Assembly (NCBI GenBank): GCA_014706295.1
Contig: JACSVZ010000007.1
Coordinates: 54,636,975 to 54,700,974, forward strand
Source: Lycocorax pyrrhopterus obiensis
Taxonomy: Eukaryota; Chordata; Aves; Passeriformes; Paradisaeidae
Direction: 5' to 3'
DNA length: 64,000 nucleotides
Part shown: one piece after another, positions 53,606 to 64,000 of the stretch
Position numbering within the stretch: position 1 is the stretch's first letter
Layout: the number at the start of each line of letters is the position of its first letter
Position numbers and translations under genes: made by a program
The notes under the pieces: model-generated
What the model was told of the DNA's origin: nothing
What the model saw: the letters and a program-made list of their open reading frames with translations, nothing else
Databases searched by the model: none

Positions 53606-54045
53606 CATACATGAGGTCAGTTGCTCCTGGCCTTGTAGCCTGCGCTGCAAACCTTATGCAATGCTGCAAACCACACTCAGACTATGCTGCAAGCCTCACC
53701 CAGACCCATTCCACACAGCTACACCCAGGCAAACATTCCCAGGGTCAGCAACACCTGCGCTGCAAAGCCCAGAGTCAGATTTTCAGCTGTGGTATCAAGA
53801 AAATCAAACTTCATTACACCTGGAGATGTTGAGCTCTGCCATTTGTCTGTCCTACCACAGAGCAGAATTCATATCTGAACTCAAACGGGCTTGGATCCCT
53901 TTTGTGTCTGTCAGTCTTCAAAGCAATTGTGGTTGAAATTGAAGCTTGTGTTAAAACTGACCCTCATATTAGCAATTTCACTGTAATTATGGAGAAGCTT
54001 TTCCATTTAACCCTACACAACAGCGCCTTCAGGCTCTGCTGCGTG

Positions 54046-54120
54046 ACCAGTGATTAAAATTAAAAAGTCCATCCTAGACAAATGAATAACAACGCTACAG
54101 AATTGGCTGAGAAAGGAGCT
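54046..54120. repeat. Direct repeat pair, copy 2 (about 75 bp)
   Basis: Second copy of the repeat at 53535, same orientation, 511 bp apart. It shares ACCAGTGATTAAA, GTCCATCCTAGACAAATG and GGCTGAGAA. The divergence shows that the duplication is not recent. Confidence 0.75.
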
Positions 54121-57100
54121 CAGGTACAGCACTTTGTAGCTTAAGGGCTGGTTTCTGCCACATGTGAATTTGCAGACCAAAGTACAGAGACTCGGGTAAG
54201 AGCATGGAACCACTGCAGCTGTGTGCCAGGCAGCACAACTGATAGGGGCTTAGTCCCATCAGTACCTTGATATCCAAGGGAGCCATTGCAGGATTCATCC
54301 TTCAAAATCTATGTGAATTGCCTGGGCATATGAAAGGGTGAACCAAACTGCAGCGATCAGACCTCGGTCTTTAAAAGTTTTGCAATTGCTCCTTGTACCA
54401 AAGGAGGAATGAGCCCACTGTGGGTCTGTTCAGAGAGAGGTCAGCAAGCTGCACCCCAGCAGATTGCTGGTGGTATCTGCCGGCTCCAGCTTTATCAGGT
54501 GCACTGCAGGCAACAACGTGCTACACAAATTAATTTTAATTCAAGTCCCGGCACCTTGTCCTCAAGTTCAATGTCCTGGCCTCTCATGTGAGACTGACAA
54601 GATGTATTGTGGTTCTGGGAGTTCTCTTAACTCCCCAGTGCCAAATACTTTAAAGGGGTGTTGTTGCTAAAGGGATGCTCTGAGTTATTTGCACCAGAGG
54701 CAGCTGGATTGAGCCACATCCATGGGGACAACTCCCCAAATAAACATAAAAAGTGCAAAACATGGAATGATGTGTCACCTGAAAACAAAAAGCAGGCACT
54801 GCTGTGATCCCTGAGCTCCATGCCATAAAGAGAGGCGGTAACTCCATATTAAAACAGTTACAAGGTTATCCAGGGAGGGGAAAGGGTAGGGAGTCAAAAC
54901 AGAGTCATGAGAAAAAGAGAAGAATGTTCCTGTTAGAAATGAAGAAAAAGTCTTCAGAGTGAGATGAGCTATTGGGAGCAGACCAACCCCTGGAAGGGAT
55001 CTGAAATGGCACAGCGAGAGCGTTGCTATACTACAGTATGACCACGTGTCTGGACTCTGAGGGTAAAAATGCCAGTTTTGTGCAAATACTCTGCCAGGAC
55101 ACATTTATTGTGGTTTCTACCTGCTGTGCCAGGCCAGCATGCCAGTCTCTGTGTGTCACTGAGAGCAGACAGCCACTGTGAAACACTGTGTCCTGGGAAT
55201 GCTGTACACGTGTGCACTGGGGATGAGGAAATGTCTAGTGATACATTATGTGTCATTAGAACCTAATAACCTCTACTCACAAAAGTCACTCTGATTTTGG
55301 ACCTCTCTGCCTTGGAAAGCCAAGTCTAGCAAGCAAGAAAATGTCCTGAGAAACTGCGAGGTAAAAACCACAGTCCTTGTCTCAGTCTTGCGCTGGGCTC
55401 CCGGGAGCAGAGGGGCGTGGATGCAGCAGCCACATCCCGCAGTAAGCACCACGCAGGCCAGCAGGAGGGATGGCCCTTCCTCTGCAACAGGGACACAGCA
55501 GCAAAGGCCCCTCCACGCCACGGGCTGACAAGGGCAAGGGCGAGCAAACGCCCTTTGCCTTGGCCAGGATCTGTTGCCTGCGTTGGTGCGCTCTCAGGGC
55601 CATTATCCATGAATACTTTGTAAACAGAGGTGTGTTTGCTGCAGCGCGTTCCCGACTGGGCCGGCTGGAGCTGCCTTGGCAGGGCAGAGTGGAGCATCCG
55701 CCCTTCGTGTGCTGCAAGACAGGTGCTGGTGGCACGGTGCCAGTGACAGCCATGCCACGGGGTTGGAGGCTCCTTGCTGTTCCTCAGAAAAGGTCCACAC
55801 TCCCCAGGGGGGTTGCAAGGGATCCCTGTCTGTCCCTGAATTCACATTCGCATTTATTTGTGGGCGCAGAGGGGCTCCCACCACAAGGTGCTCTGAGCTC
55901 CCCTGAGCTGGCTCCCACCCACCACATGCATCCCCTTCCTCCTCAAAGCATTCCCCCAGTTTTCACCAAAATGACCTGACCTCATTCGTAGTAGCATCCC
56001 CAAAGGTGGCACACGTGGTGGAGGAGACCTCTGGCTGTGCCCAGCCCTCATGGATTGCCTCCCCCCGCAACAGCCCAGTGCTGGATACAAGAAATCCCGT
56101 CTGCCCCATCCCTTCCCAGGACACATTTGCATATTGGGTCAGGCAAGTGTTTCTAGCCACTTGATTTCCAGGGGATAATATTATTCATGAAGCTATTTGC
56201 AGTCCCCAAACCCTTGGTTGCTGTTTCTTTCTTTCTTTCTCACTACCTCTTCCCTGCTTTTTACTCCCCCCTTGGCTGTTGGTCTGTTAAAAAAAAAAAG
56301 TTTCCCTTGGCTGCACTTCCAGTAGGACATTTCAAAGTCAGGCTGAGATGGGTATTAAATGAGGATAGATGCCAGGTTCCTTTTCACTACATCCCAAACT
56401 ACTAGAATAGCACCGAAAGCTGTAAATTAGGTCAGCTTTGCACAACAGCTTCCCGAGCCTTTTCTGGGAGCGATGCTGCACAGCCTTCGGGTGACTGTCA
56501 CTTTAAGCAGATCTGGTGCAGCTCGTCTTGGGGGACTGGTGTGATGCAGTGACAGCTCTCCCAGGGCTGCCCCCTCCTCTATATAGACACAATTTGGGAC
56601 CCAGATCTGCCCCTCTGAGGGTGCACAGTCCAGGGGAGGCACAGGAACCCCACAGCACCCCAAGGCTGGGACCTGATAGTGATCATGAATATGGGGCAGG
56701 GTCCCAGCCCGCAGAGGGGACAGGCTGTGTGCAGGCAAGATGGGCAGCAGCAGCACCTGGATGAACAGCAACAGGCTGAGAAGCAATGCTGAGCTCTGAG
56801 ATTGACTGGGGGAGCTCCCCATCGAGTCCTGTGTGGCTTCCAGCACGTCACTGAAAAGGCTCAAAAACTTGGTTTTGGATATCAAAAACTTTTTGCATAC
56901 AGCCAGTGAACCAGGAGGATTGCTGGTGCTAAAATGATGCGCCCTGCACCTCTGGACAAAGGGACAGGCAGCCATCTGCATGAGCTCTCTCTTGCCAGAT
57001 AAACCATTGCCACCTTGGTACACCATTCACAAGGTGAAGCCAGTTCCCTGCTCCCTGTGGTGGACGATTAGCTCCATATTTTGAAAACCTGGAAGCAAGC

Positions 57101-59164
57101 AAGTAGGAATATGGCAGGGGATGTTTTGAGAGAGATTCCTGTGGAAGAGAATTTATGGTCTCATATGATTTTTCTGATTTTGCAGAGCACTTGCTGGTGC
57201 AACACTGAAAAGAGCTACAAACAGAGAAAAAATACGTGCCCCTTTCCCAGAACACTCACCTGGCTCCCTGCAACCCACAGCTCAGGGACGTTCTCATTTA
57301 GCGGTCATGTCTGTGTGTTTAGTAGCCCTGGGCATATTTGCCTTCAGTGAGTTTGTCTAATTGTTTCTTGAGCCTGTGTGACCTTGGGGTGACATGTCCC
57401 ACCCTTCACATTTGTATCTGGGGAAGGTGCAGGCTGTTTCCTCTCTGCTCGCTTGGATTTCGGAGTCCTCCCCCATCCCGTGTGGCACCCTCAGCACTGG
57501 CTCTTTGCCTGGAACAGGACCATCTCTGGGCCAGGGACAGGTATGCTGGGAGGAGAGAAGGAAAAAGGAATGGGTCCAAGTCCTCAGCCATTAATGGAAA
57601 CACAGGAGCACGAGGAATGTAATTAGTGTCTTGGCATAGTGCTTGGGAAAGCCAGAGCAGCACGTCAGAGAGGGGAGGAGAAAGGGATCAGGGGATAAGC
57701 CAGAGAGCAGAGATCACAAAAAACAAAAAGCAAAGCACAGGGCCAACACTGTGAGGCCCTTGAAGGCTTGGGCAGCTGCACCGTGCCTCTTCTGGTGGCT
57801 TCGGAGACCTGTGGGGCCTCTGAGGATGTAGGAGACAAAGCCTGTGGTGTGAAAGGATTCTTCAAGGACCTGCAATCCTTTCCAACCCCCTTCTACCCTG
57901 AATGCCACTTCTGTGGTTTCCATGGAAATGTCACCAGCAGGAGAGCAAGCAGAGGTCCCTGCGTCCTGGGTGGGAAGGGCAGGACTAGCAAGAGCAGTCT
58001 CACTCTCTTGCACCTATTACAAGTCTAAGCAAGTACACAGATACAGATTAGATAGGAAAATCTTCTCACTACCCTGACACTTGCAGGAAGTACCGTGGAG
58101 GTTCACACACGGTATCCCCTTGAGACCTGTGAATGCCAGAGAATGGCAAGAGGAGATGGAAAGGGGAACGGAGAGCTGAGCTCCCCCGTGGCAACATGGT
58201 CCAAAACAATGAGAAAACAACCACTTTCTACCCTAAACTGCAGGAGCAAACCTTCAGCAAAGCTTCGAGTTGGTTTAAATTGCACAAGTGAGCTGCAGCT
58301 TGGCTCAGCAGGGCCACCCGTCCCTGCTCCCTCCCGAACAGTGGTCTGTCATCCCACAGCACAGCCACCGCCTCCTGAGCACGGGGAAGTGCAAACAGGG
58401 AGGAGAGAAGGCTTGGACTTCACTGCTGAGTGTTTATTTGCAAGATGCTGTTGTGTTTGGATACAGTTCCAGGCAGGATGTGTCTGCAGTAAACACAGGA
58501 AAAGGGCTGACGCTGGAGTCAAATGGAAAGGCTGGCAATAGTCTCAAGTTTAATTAAAATGGCCCCTCTTGGGGTAGCACGTGATTCCTGAATGATGGCT
58601 GATAAAGGCAGGCCGGCTGCCGAGGGCTCCCTTCTCAGAGTGCTCTGGAGGTGCCTTGGCCTTTTGAGTTTTCTTTCTAGGAATGGCCCAAGGAGACACC
58701 AGATATATCTGGGAAAATACATGCATGGGTTTAAACACTGAAACATCAGATAATTTTCTTCAACCTCAAAACCAAGTGTGTGTCTGAGACAGAAACAAAG
58801 CCTACGACGTGCAGAGAGAGTTGTGCACAAGCCTCTCCCCATTGCAATCATTCTCCCCGGACAGGGAGTAAAAGGGATGTTAAAGAAGCTCCAGGCTGCT
58901 ACGTCAGGCCCTGTAATGTCACAGTTTCCATGCTCAAAATGGCTGAAGGACGGTGGATGGATTTTCCATAGAGCACTGCCCCCTGCTGTGTGCTCACCAT
59001 TCCCACACGTTTCACTCCTCACAAAACCTTCTTGTAGTAAAAAATCTGCAAAATCATGGTGGCCTCACAAAATTCTGGGCCATTCGCTGCCTATGTGTCT
59101 GCTCGATGTCCTGAGGATCCACCACAGACCAGAGGCTTCCTCAAAATGTGAGGAAGAAGTAATT

Positions 59165-60088
59165 CCAACGGAATTACTCAAAATGTTCATTAACAGCTTG
59201 GATGCAGGACTGGAAGGAATGCTAAGTAAGTTTGCCAACACTAAACTGGGAGGAGCCATCGACTCCCTCGAAGGGAGAGAGGCCCTGCAGAGAGACCTCG
59301 ACAAGTTAGAGATGGGCAATCACCAACTGCATGAAGTTTAACAAGGGCAAGTGCTGGATTCTGCACCTGAGACAGGGCAGCCCTGGCTGTGTGTATGGAC
59401 CGGGGCACAAGAGGCTGGAGAGCAGCGCTGTGGAAAGGGACCTGGGAGTGCTGGTCGATGGCAAGTTGGATATGAGCCAGCAGTGCCCTGGCAGCCAGGA
59501 GGGCCGACCCTGTTCTGGGGTGCATCAGGCACAGCATCGCCAGCCGGGCAAGGGAGGGGATTGTCCCGCTCTGCTCCGCTCTGGAGCGGCCTCACCTCAA
59601 GTGCTGGGGACAGTTTTGAGTGCCACAATAAAAGAAAGACATAAAGCTATTACAGAGCTTCCTTTCATGAGGATGGTGACGGGTCTGGAGGGGAATCTGT
59701 ATGAGGAGTAGCTGAGGTCAAGCTGAGGTCACTTGGTCTGTACATCCTGCAGAAGAGGAGAGAGCTCATTGTGGCCTTCCACATCCTCATGAGGGGCAGA
59801 AGAGGGGCAGGTATTGATCTTTTCAGCGACAGGACCCGAGGAAACAGCAAGAAGCTGAGTTGGGTGGGTTTCTGTTGGATATCAGGAAAAGGTTGTTCAT
59901 GCAAAGGGTAGTTGGGCACTGGAATAAACCCCCAGGGAAGTGGTCACAGCACCAACCCTGTCAGAGTTCAATAAGCATTTGGACAATGCTCTCAGGCACA
60001 TAGTGAGATTCTTGGGGTGTCCTGCTCCGGGTCAGGAGCTGGACTCGATGATCCTGAAGGGTCTCTTCCAATTCAACATATTCTGCGA
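59165..60088 (+). mobile_element. CR1 LINE, about 920 bp 3' portion
   Basis: Long CR1 segment on the + strand with recognisable landmarks: ttcattaacagcttggatgc, gtttgccaacactaaactgg, aacaagggcaagtgctggat, ggaaagggacctgggagtgc, aggagagagctcattgtggc, atcaggaaaaggttgttcat, and the 3' end gactcgatgatcctgaaggg then tctcttccaattc. It spans the late reverse transcriptase region and the 3' UTR. Stops and indels are frequent, so it is inactive. Confidence 0.9.
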
Positions 60089-63000
60089 AAACAAAAGGAG
60101 GAATGAGGGGCAAGGAATTCGGTCAATGTATCCCTTTACCTCCACAAAATCCCCAACTGATACCTGAGATCTGGGGGCATCTGGGTGTGCAGCAGCTGCA
60201 GCCCCGGCCCTTGACACCAGGACTTACCCTGCAGCAAGGCACATTGCGTGTCTAACACAGCCGGTGGTGACAGATGGGACCAGTTGAGCCCAGTTGCAGA
60301 AACCCTGGGGCAAGCCCACATCTATGTGAAGGGCTTGATTTTATTGCTCAGTTGGGATGGAGAGAATACACACCTCTATAGCATCACTTGCCCTAGTGGC
60401 AGCGAGGTGCTGGCACCAAGTTGAACCCTCAGCTCGGGGACTTACAGCCCTGCACAGCAGTAGGAGAGGCACCCCGGGAATGTTCAGGCTGCTCACAGGG
60501 ATCCACTCTGTAGGAGCTGTGTCCAACGAAATCCTGCTGTCACCAAAACTCTCCCAACCAGTCAGGACATAAGAATGCCACCCAAGGACACTGTATTTGC
60601 AGCCACCAAACCTCTCGCTGGTGCAGAGCATGTCCATTTGGAACAACAACGTGATTTTCACACCATGATTCTTTTCTTAGCATTTGCCAGGACTAATGTG
60701 TAAAGCTCAGGCTAAGTGTGGTAACTCAAAAGTCTGATTTCTGGTAACTCGATCTGCTGTTGAGTGAGTGGTCTGCCTGCAGCTGTGCTGCTGGATGGCC
60801 TCCTTTTTATGGTGGATAATGTGTTTCAAAGGTGCCCTCACGTCCCATGGAGGTGATGCTGGTCTTCTCATGTCTGGTAGATGAGCGTGATAGCTGAAGA
60901 CCCAGCCTTTCACCTGCTGAAGTCCATCACAGCTTTGCCCTTGTCTTCAGGAGAAGCTGGTAGCAACTTTCAGTTAAAGAAGGAAGAGAAAAGGTAGAGG
61001 AATGAAATAAAGTCCTGTTAGAATCCAAGCTGCAGGAGGAAAAGCTGGTATTTTTATAAAGAGGATGCAGAGAGCACAGGAAATTTTGGAAACCACATGG
61101 ATTTTAGATTAAATGAGCTTAGTGTGCATTTACTCTGAAAAAACCATGAAATATCTTGTCAAATGTCTACCCTACAGTAGATTGTAAAGTGTTACATGGT
61201 AGATTATAAAATGACTAGTGGGAGAATACCTTGATTGGCAGATAAGAAGAAGTGGCTGCTGTAGCGAAATTCACAGAACGAAGCCCCGGGGCTCTGCTAC
61301 CTACAAAGAGCAATTCCACCCACACCACAAAGACATGGCTGCAGGCAAAGGAAAGGGAGAGGAGAGTTTCTTACATGGCTGTAATTGGGACCTTGGGGAA
61401 GCAGAGATGGAGATGGCTCTGAGAGAGATTTTTTTTTAGCCAGGAAGAAGGCTTTTTTGGTTGACATTCATACTTGGGAAATCTGTTGGTGTTGGTGAAC
61501 TGCCAAACACTCAGAACCATTGCATCATTCCCTGTTGGCTTGGGAGACACAGGGTTTGATTCTGCAACCCGGCTTCTTATTCCTTACGTCAGCAACTCCC
61601 AGTAAAAGGTAGAACATTTATCTTTGTAAAATCTGTGGCTGAGCTAGGAACTGAAATAGCAGATACTGAGTAACTGCTCTGCTGGCCTGGAAAAGTCACC
61701 AGGATGGTGCAGTGTAAGGTGTATTTCTGCATTCTTCATCCACTTTGCGGTCTGTCTGAGACAGCCAAAAGAAAAGGTTTGGGACTTTTTTTTTACCTCT
61801 TCCACTTCCACTTGTTTTCTTGATGTGGCTCAATGTTGTCATTAAATTAAATGTATCCAGGTTATAGGAGAGTGAATTTATGCAGGGATTAAAATAGGCT
61901 AACATTATGCCATTGAAAAATTCCTTAGCTTGCTACTGAATGAAAGCTCAGTGCTGACCTGCACAAGTATTTCTGCCCAGGAACAAAAACAGGTCTAAAA
62001 GACAGAACTGAGCAGACAGCTGGCAGGATGAAATGAAGAAAGAGAATGTCAGCTGCCTCTCCGGGGACCAGGCCTCTTTGAAATGAGCCCTACCAGACAA
62101 AATAGAAGTATTGTTGCTGGTCTCTAGCAAAATGCTAGCAAAGGCCGGATCCTGTAAGCCTCAAGGCTGGGGTATATCAGTGTAAGATAAAAGTGGTAGG
62201 AGTGGGTGGAATGTGAATGCTCCAACTCAGTATTAATGCTCATGTCTCACTGGTCTCTGCTCCTCGGCCCACCCAAGTGAAAAGAAACGAGTTTGCCATG
62301 GCCCTAGGACTGGCACCCATTGATGCTGAGGGCAATCCCTGGTGTCTCTCTTGTGCCAGCCTCTTGCAAAGGACGAGGGGCAAAGAACTGTGCCCAGTGC
62401 ATCAGGAACATGGATCAGGAGACCCAGTATGGGTCTTCTCCCCACAGTGCCATGATGATCTCTCTCAAGCTTAAATAGGGTTTCCGGCTAAGAAGCCACT
62501 CCGTTGGCTGGTGTAGGCGGACTTCACATGAGCTGAGGAGCTTATTGAAATGTCACCAAAGAAGAGAAAGGTTTTTCCTTTATCATACTGGTATGATTGA
62601 AATCTCAAAGCCAGAAGGGGTTTGGACAGAAGGAAGGATTGTAACCCATCTCTGGCCATAATTATTTCAACACAGCTGTTCGGACAGGGCATGGGCACTC
62701 TTTGTTGTGCCGTAACTATTTTTGCAAGGTGGTTTTTTTTTTTTTTTAATTGATGTATCCTGGAAACAAACTGTATAGGAAGTTCACTGTTATAGGATTC
62801 ATGCTGCTAGCCATACGGGTCCATACTGTGTCTGCTACGTAGGACAGATTAATGATAAACCTGTACTTACTTCTGTATGGATAAGAATAAATACTCATCT
62901 CACTAGCTGGTAAATCCCATTTCAACTACTGTATATAGTTATATGACTAATTCCCTTAGTGCATAAATTGTTCTGGTATAACGAGTATATCTATTTTAGA

Positions 63001-64000
63001 CAAGAAGAGTCATTTAATTTATCTGCATGAGTAGCTATCCCAATACAGATGTATTTATACCAGCACATCTGCAAGAGAGCAGATCTACCCCACTCAAAAG
63101 GACTTTTGCCATGTTAACTGTGTGCACAGCTCAGCATGAAGGCACCTTCCAGTCAGGAGAAGCTGTCAGAGAAAATACAGTCTGCTGTAACACGTGCTCC
63201 TCTGCAAGACATGGTGAGTTCCTTTCTTCCAACAACACAGGGAGGTGAACAACAAGTAGAGCCAGTGTTGAAAAAAAAGTAAAACAGATGACTTCTGACA
63301 TCGAGAGAGCTTCAAAGAAATCGTGTCTTTCCTCCAGTGGGGAAAGTAGAGTTGTTTACTCCTCTTTTGGTCCAACAGCAGTTTCTTGTAATTAAAGGCA
63401 TGGCCTGATTTGTTTGACTCATTGACAACCTGAACAGCCACCTCATGTTTTGTTTGACCACACGAGAAGCCAGCGCATTTTGCAGGCTGGGGTTTAATGG
63501 GTGAACAGCCCCCATTCTGTTCCCCTGAGCCACCAGGTTCTTTCAATTTGACACTTCTGTAGAGCTTTTCCCCCCCGTGGGCTTTCCATATTGCTATTTT
63601 TGGGAGATTTCAGACTTGCAGCACAACCTTCGCCTGTTCAGCTTCTCTCTGACTGTAATAAAGCCTCCCTGCACCCCTAATCATCTCAGTGTTTGGTATT
63701 AAATTATCCATCAGAGCTCCTTTGGTAGCAAAGGGAGTTGATTGTACTGTCTTTACAGAGGATAAAAATAGCAACCATCGCAGGCAAGGGCAGTGGGGAG
63801 GGCTGAGGCGAATGGAGGCAGCACTTCCTCTGTGACTGAAGTTGGTGCCTTCACCTGCAGACAGTGAGGATTGGTAAAAACGGATTTAGTTTCTGTAATA
63901 GATTGAAATATAAACGGTGGTGTCTAAATTAATGCTGATGGCGCTGATCTGTTAAGCAGGGAACGAGGCACTGGATACTGAAAATTTCCCTGCAGTACCC
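60089..64000. other. Intergenic sequence, no gene seen
   Basis: No recognisable exon, RNA gene or mobile element. A run of about 16 T lies near 62732-62748. A frame at 62217-62474 is open for 85 codons but has no splice context or similarity that I recognise. The last 500 bp is AT-rich with several homeodomain-type TAAT cores. Confidence 0.5.

Larger units (their letters stand above)
50410..59164. other. Intergenic sequence, no gene seen
   Basis: Contains the direct repeat pair at 53535 and 54046, a short hairpin at 52326-52352, an imperfect tandem gctgcaa-rich stretch at 53640-53705, a TTTC run near 56224-56240 and a GC-richer part at 55380-55700. No exon set is recognisable. Confidence 0.55.

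Noticed and set aside
59331..59711. 126-codon frame inside the long CR1 segment
   Set aside because: A fragment of dead CR1 sequence, not an independent gene.
62217..62474. 85-codon frame with a Cys-containing, protein-like look
   Set aside because: I could not find flanking splice sites or partner exons, and I do not recognise it. Kept only as a note.

Overview
This is vertebrate nuclear DNA, almost certainly from a bird and probably a songbird. The evidence is spliced GT-AG exons, several truncated CR1 LINE 3' ends (some with the CR1 terminal TTCTATGA-like tail), a GC-rich CpG-island promoter, and a young endogenous retrovirus whose LTR ends and gene order resemble bird ERVL-type elements. 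There is no bacterial operon structure, CRISPR array or phage here. The species call is inference, because no search could be run.

The only host protein gene I can identify is TRMT61A (+ strand), the catalytic subunit of the tRNA m1A58 methyltransferase. A CpG island at about 1.42-2.24 kb is its likely promoter and non-coding exon 1. The three coding exons are 4500-4830, 21401-21667 and 30519-30847. They join in phase (331+267+329 = 927 nt) to give 308 residues, with the SAM-binding glycine loop and the catalytic Asp181 intact. Intron 2 is 16.6 kb and intron 3 is 8.9 kb.

Intron 2 holds a CR1 3' end (about 8.74-9.24 kb) and a full-length provirus at 11750-18388, lying antisense to TRMT61A. 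The provirus has two LTRs of 641 and 642 bp that differ by one C in a C-run, flanking GTAT repeats, a primer-binding site matching the 3' end of a serine tRNA, an open gag, and pro-pol in the same frame after a single UAG. It also has a purine tract and no env. pol has four in-frame stops and an Asn at the motif A catalytic Asp of reverse transcriptase, so this copy cannot make an active polymerase. Two mutually exclusive 7-bp hairpins overlap the gag UAG and may be part of a read-through signal. About 280 bp beyond the provirus is a perfect 24-bp inverted repeat with an 8-nt loop.

Downstream of TRMT61A, about 33 kb (30.85-64 kb) contains no gene I recognise. It holds two more CR1 pieces (about 38.2-38.6 and 59.17-60.09 kb), a 376-bp (GGGAA)n purine tract (50.03-50.41 kb), a pair of about 70-bp direct repeats 511 bp apart, one unassigned exon-like segment at 39066-39176, and several AT-rich blocks that could be conserved non-coding elements. 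BAG5, the intron-poor neighbour of TRMT61A in human, is not visible. I found no clear novel biological system. The strongest leads are the gag-pol recoding site with competing hairpins, the lesion pattern in pol, the membrane-type Gag N terminus and the 24-bp hairpin.
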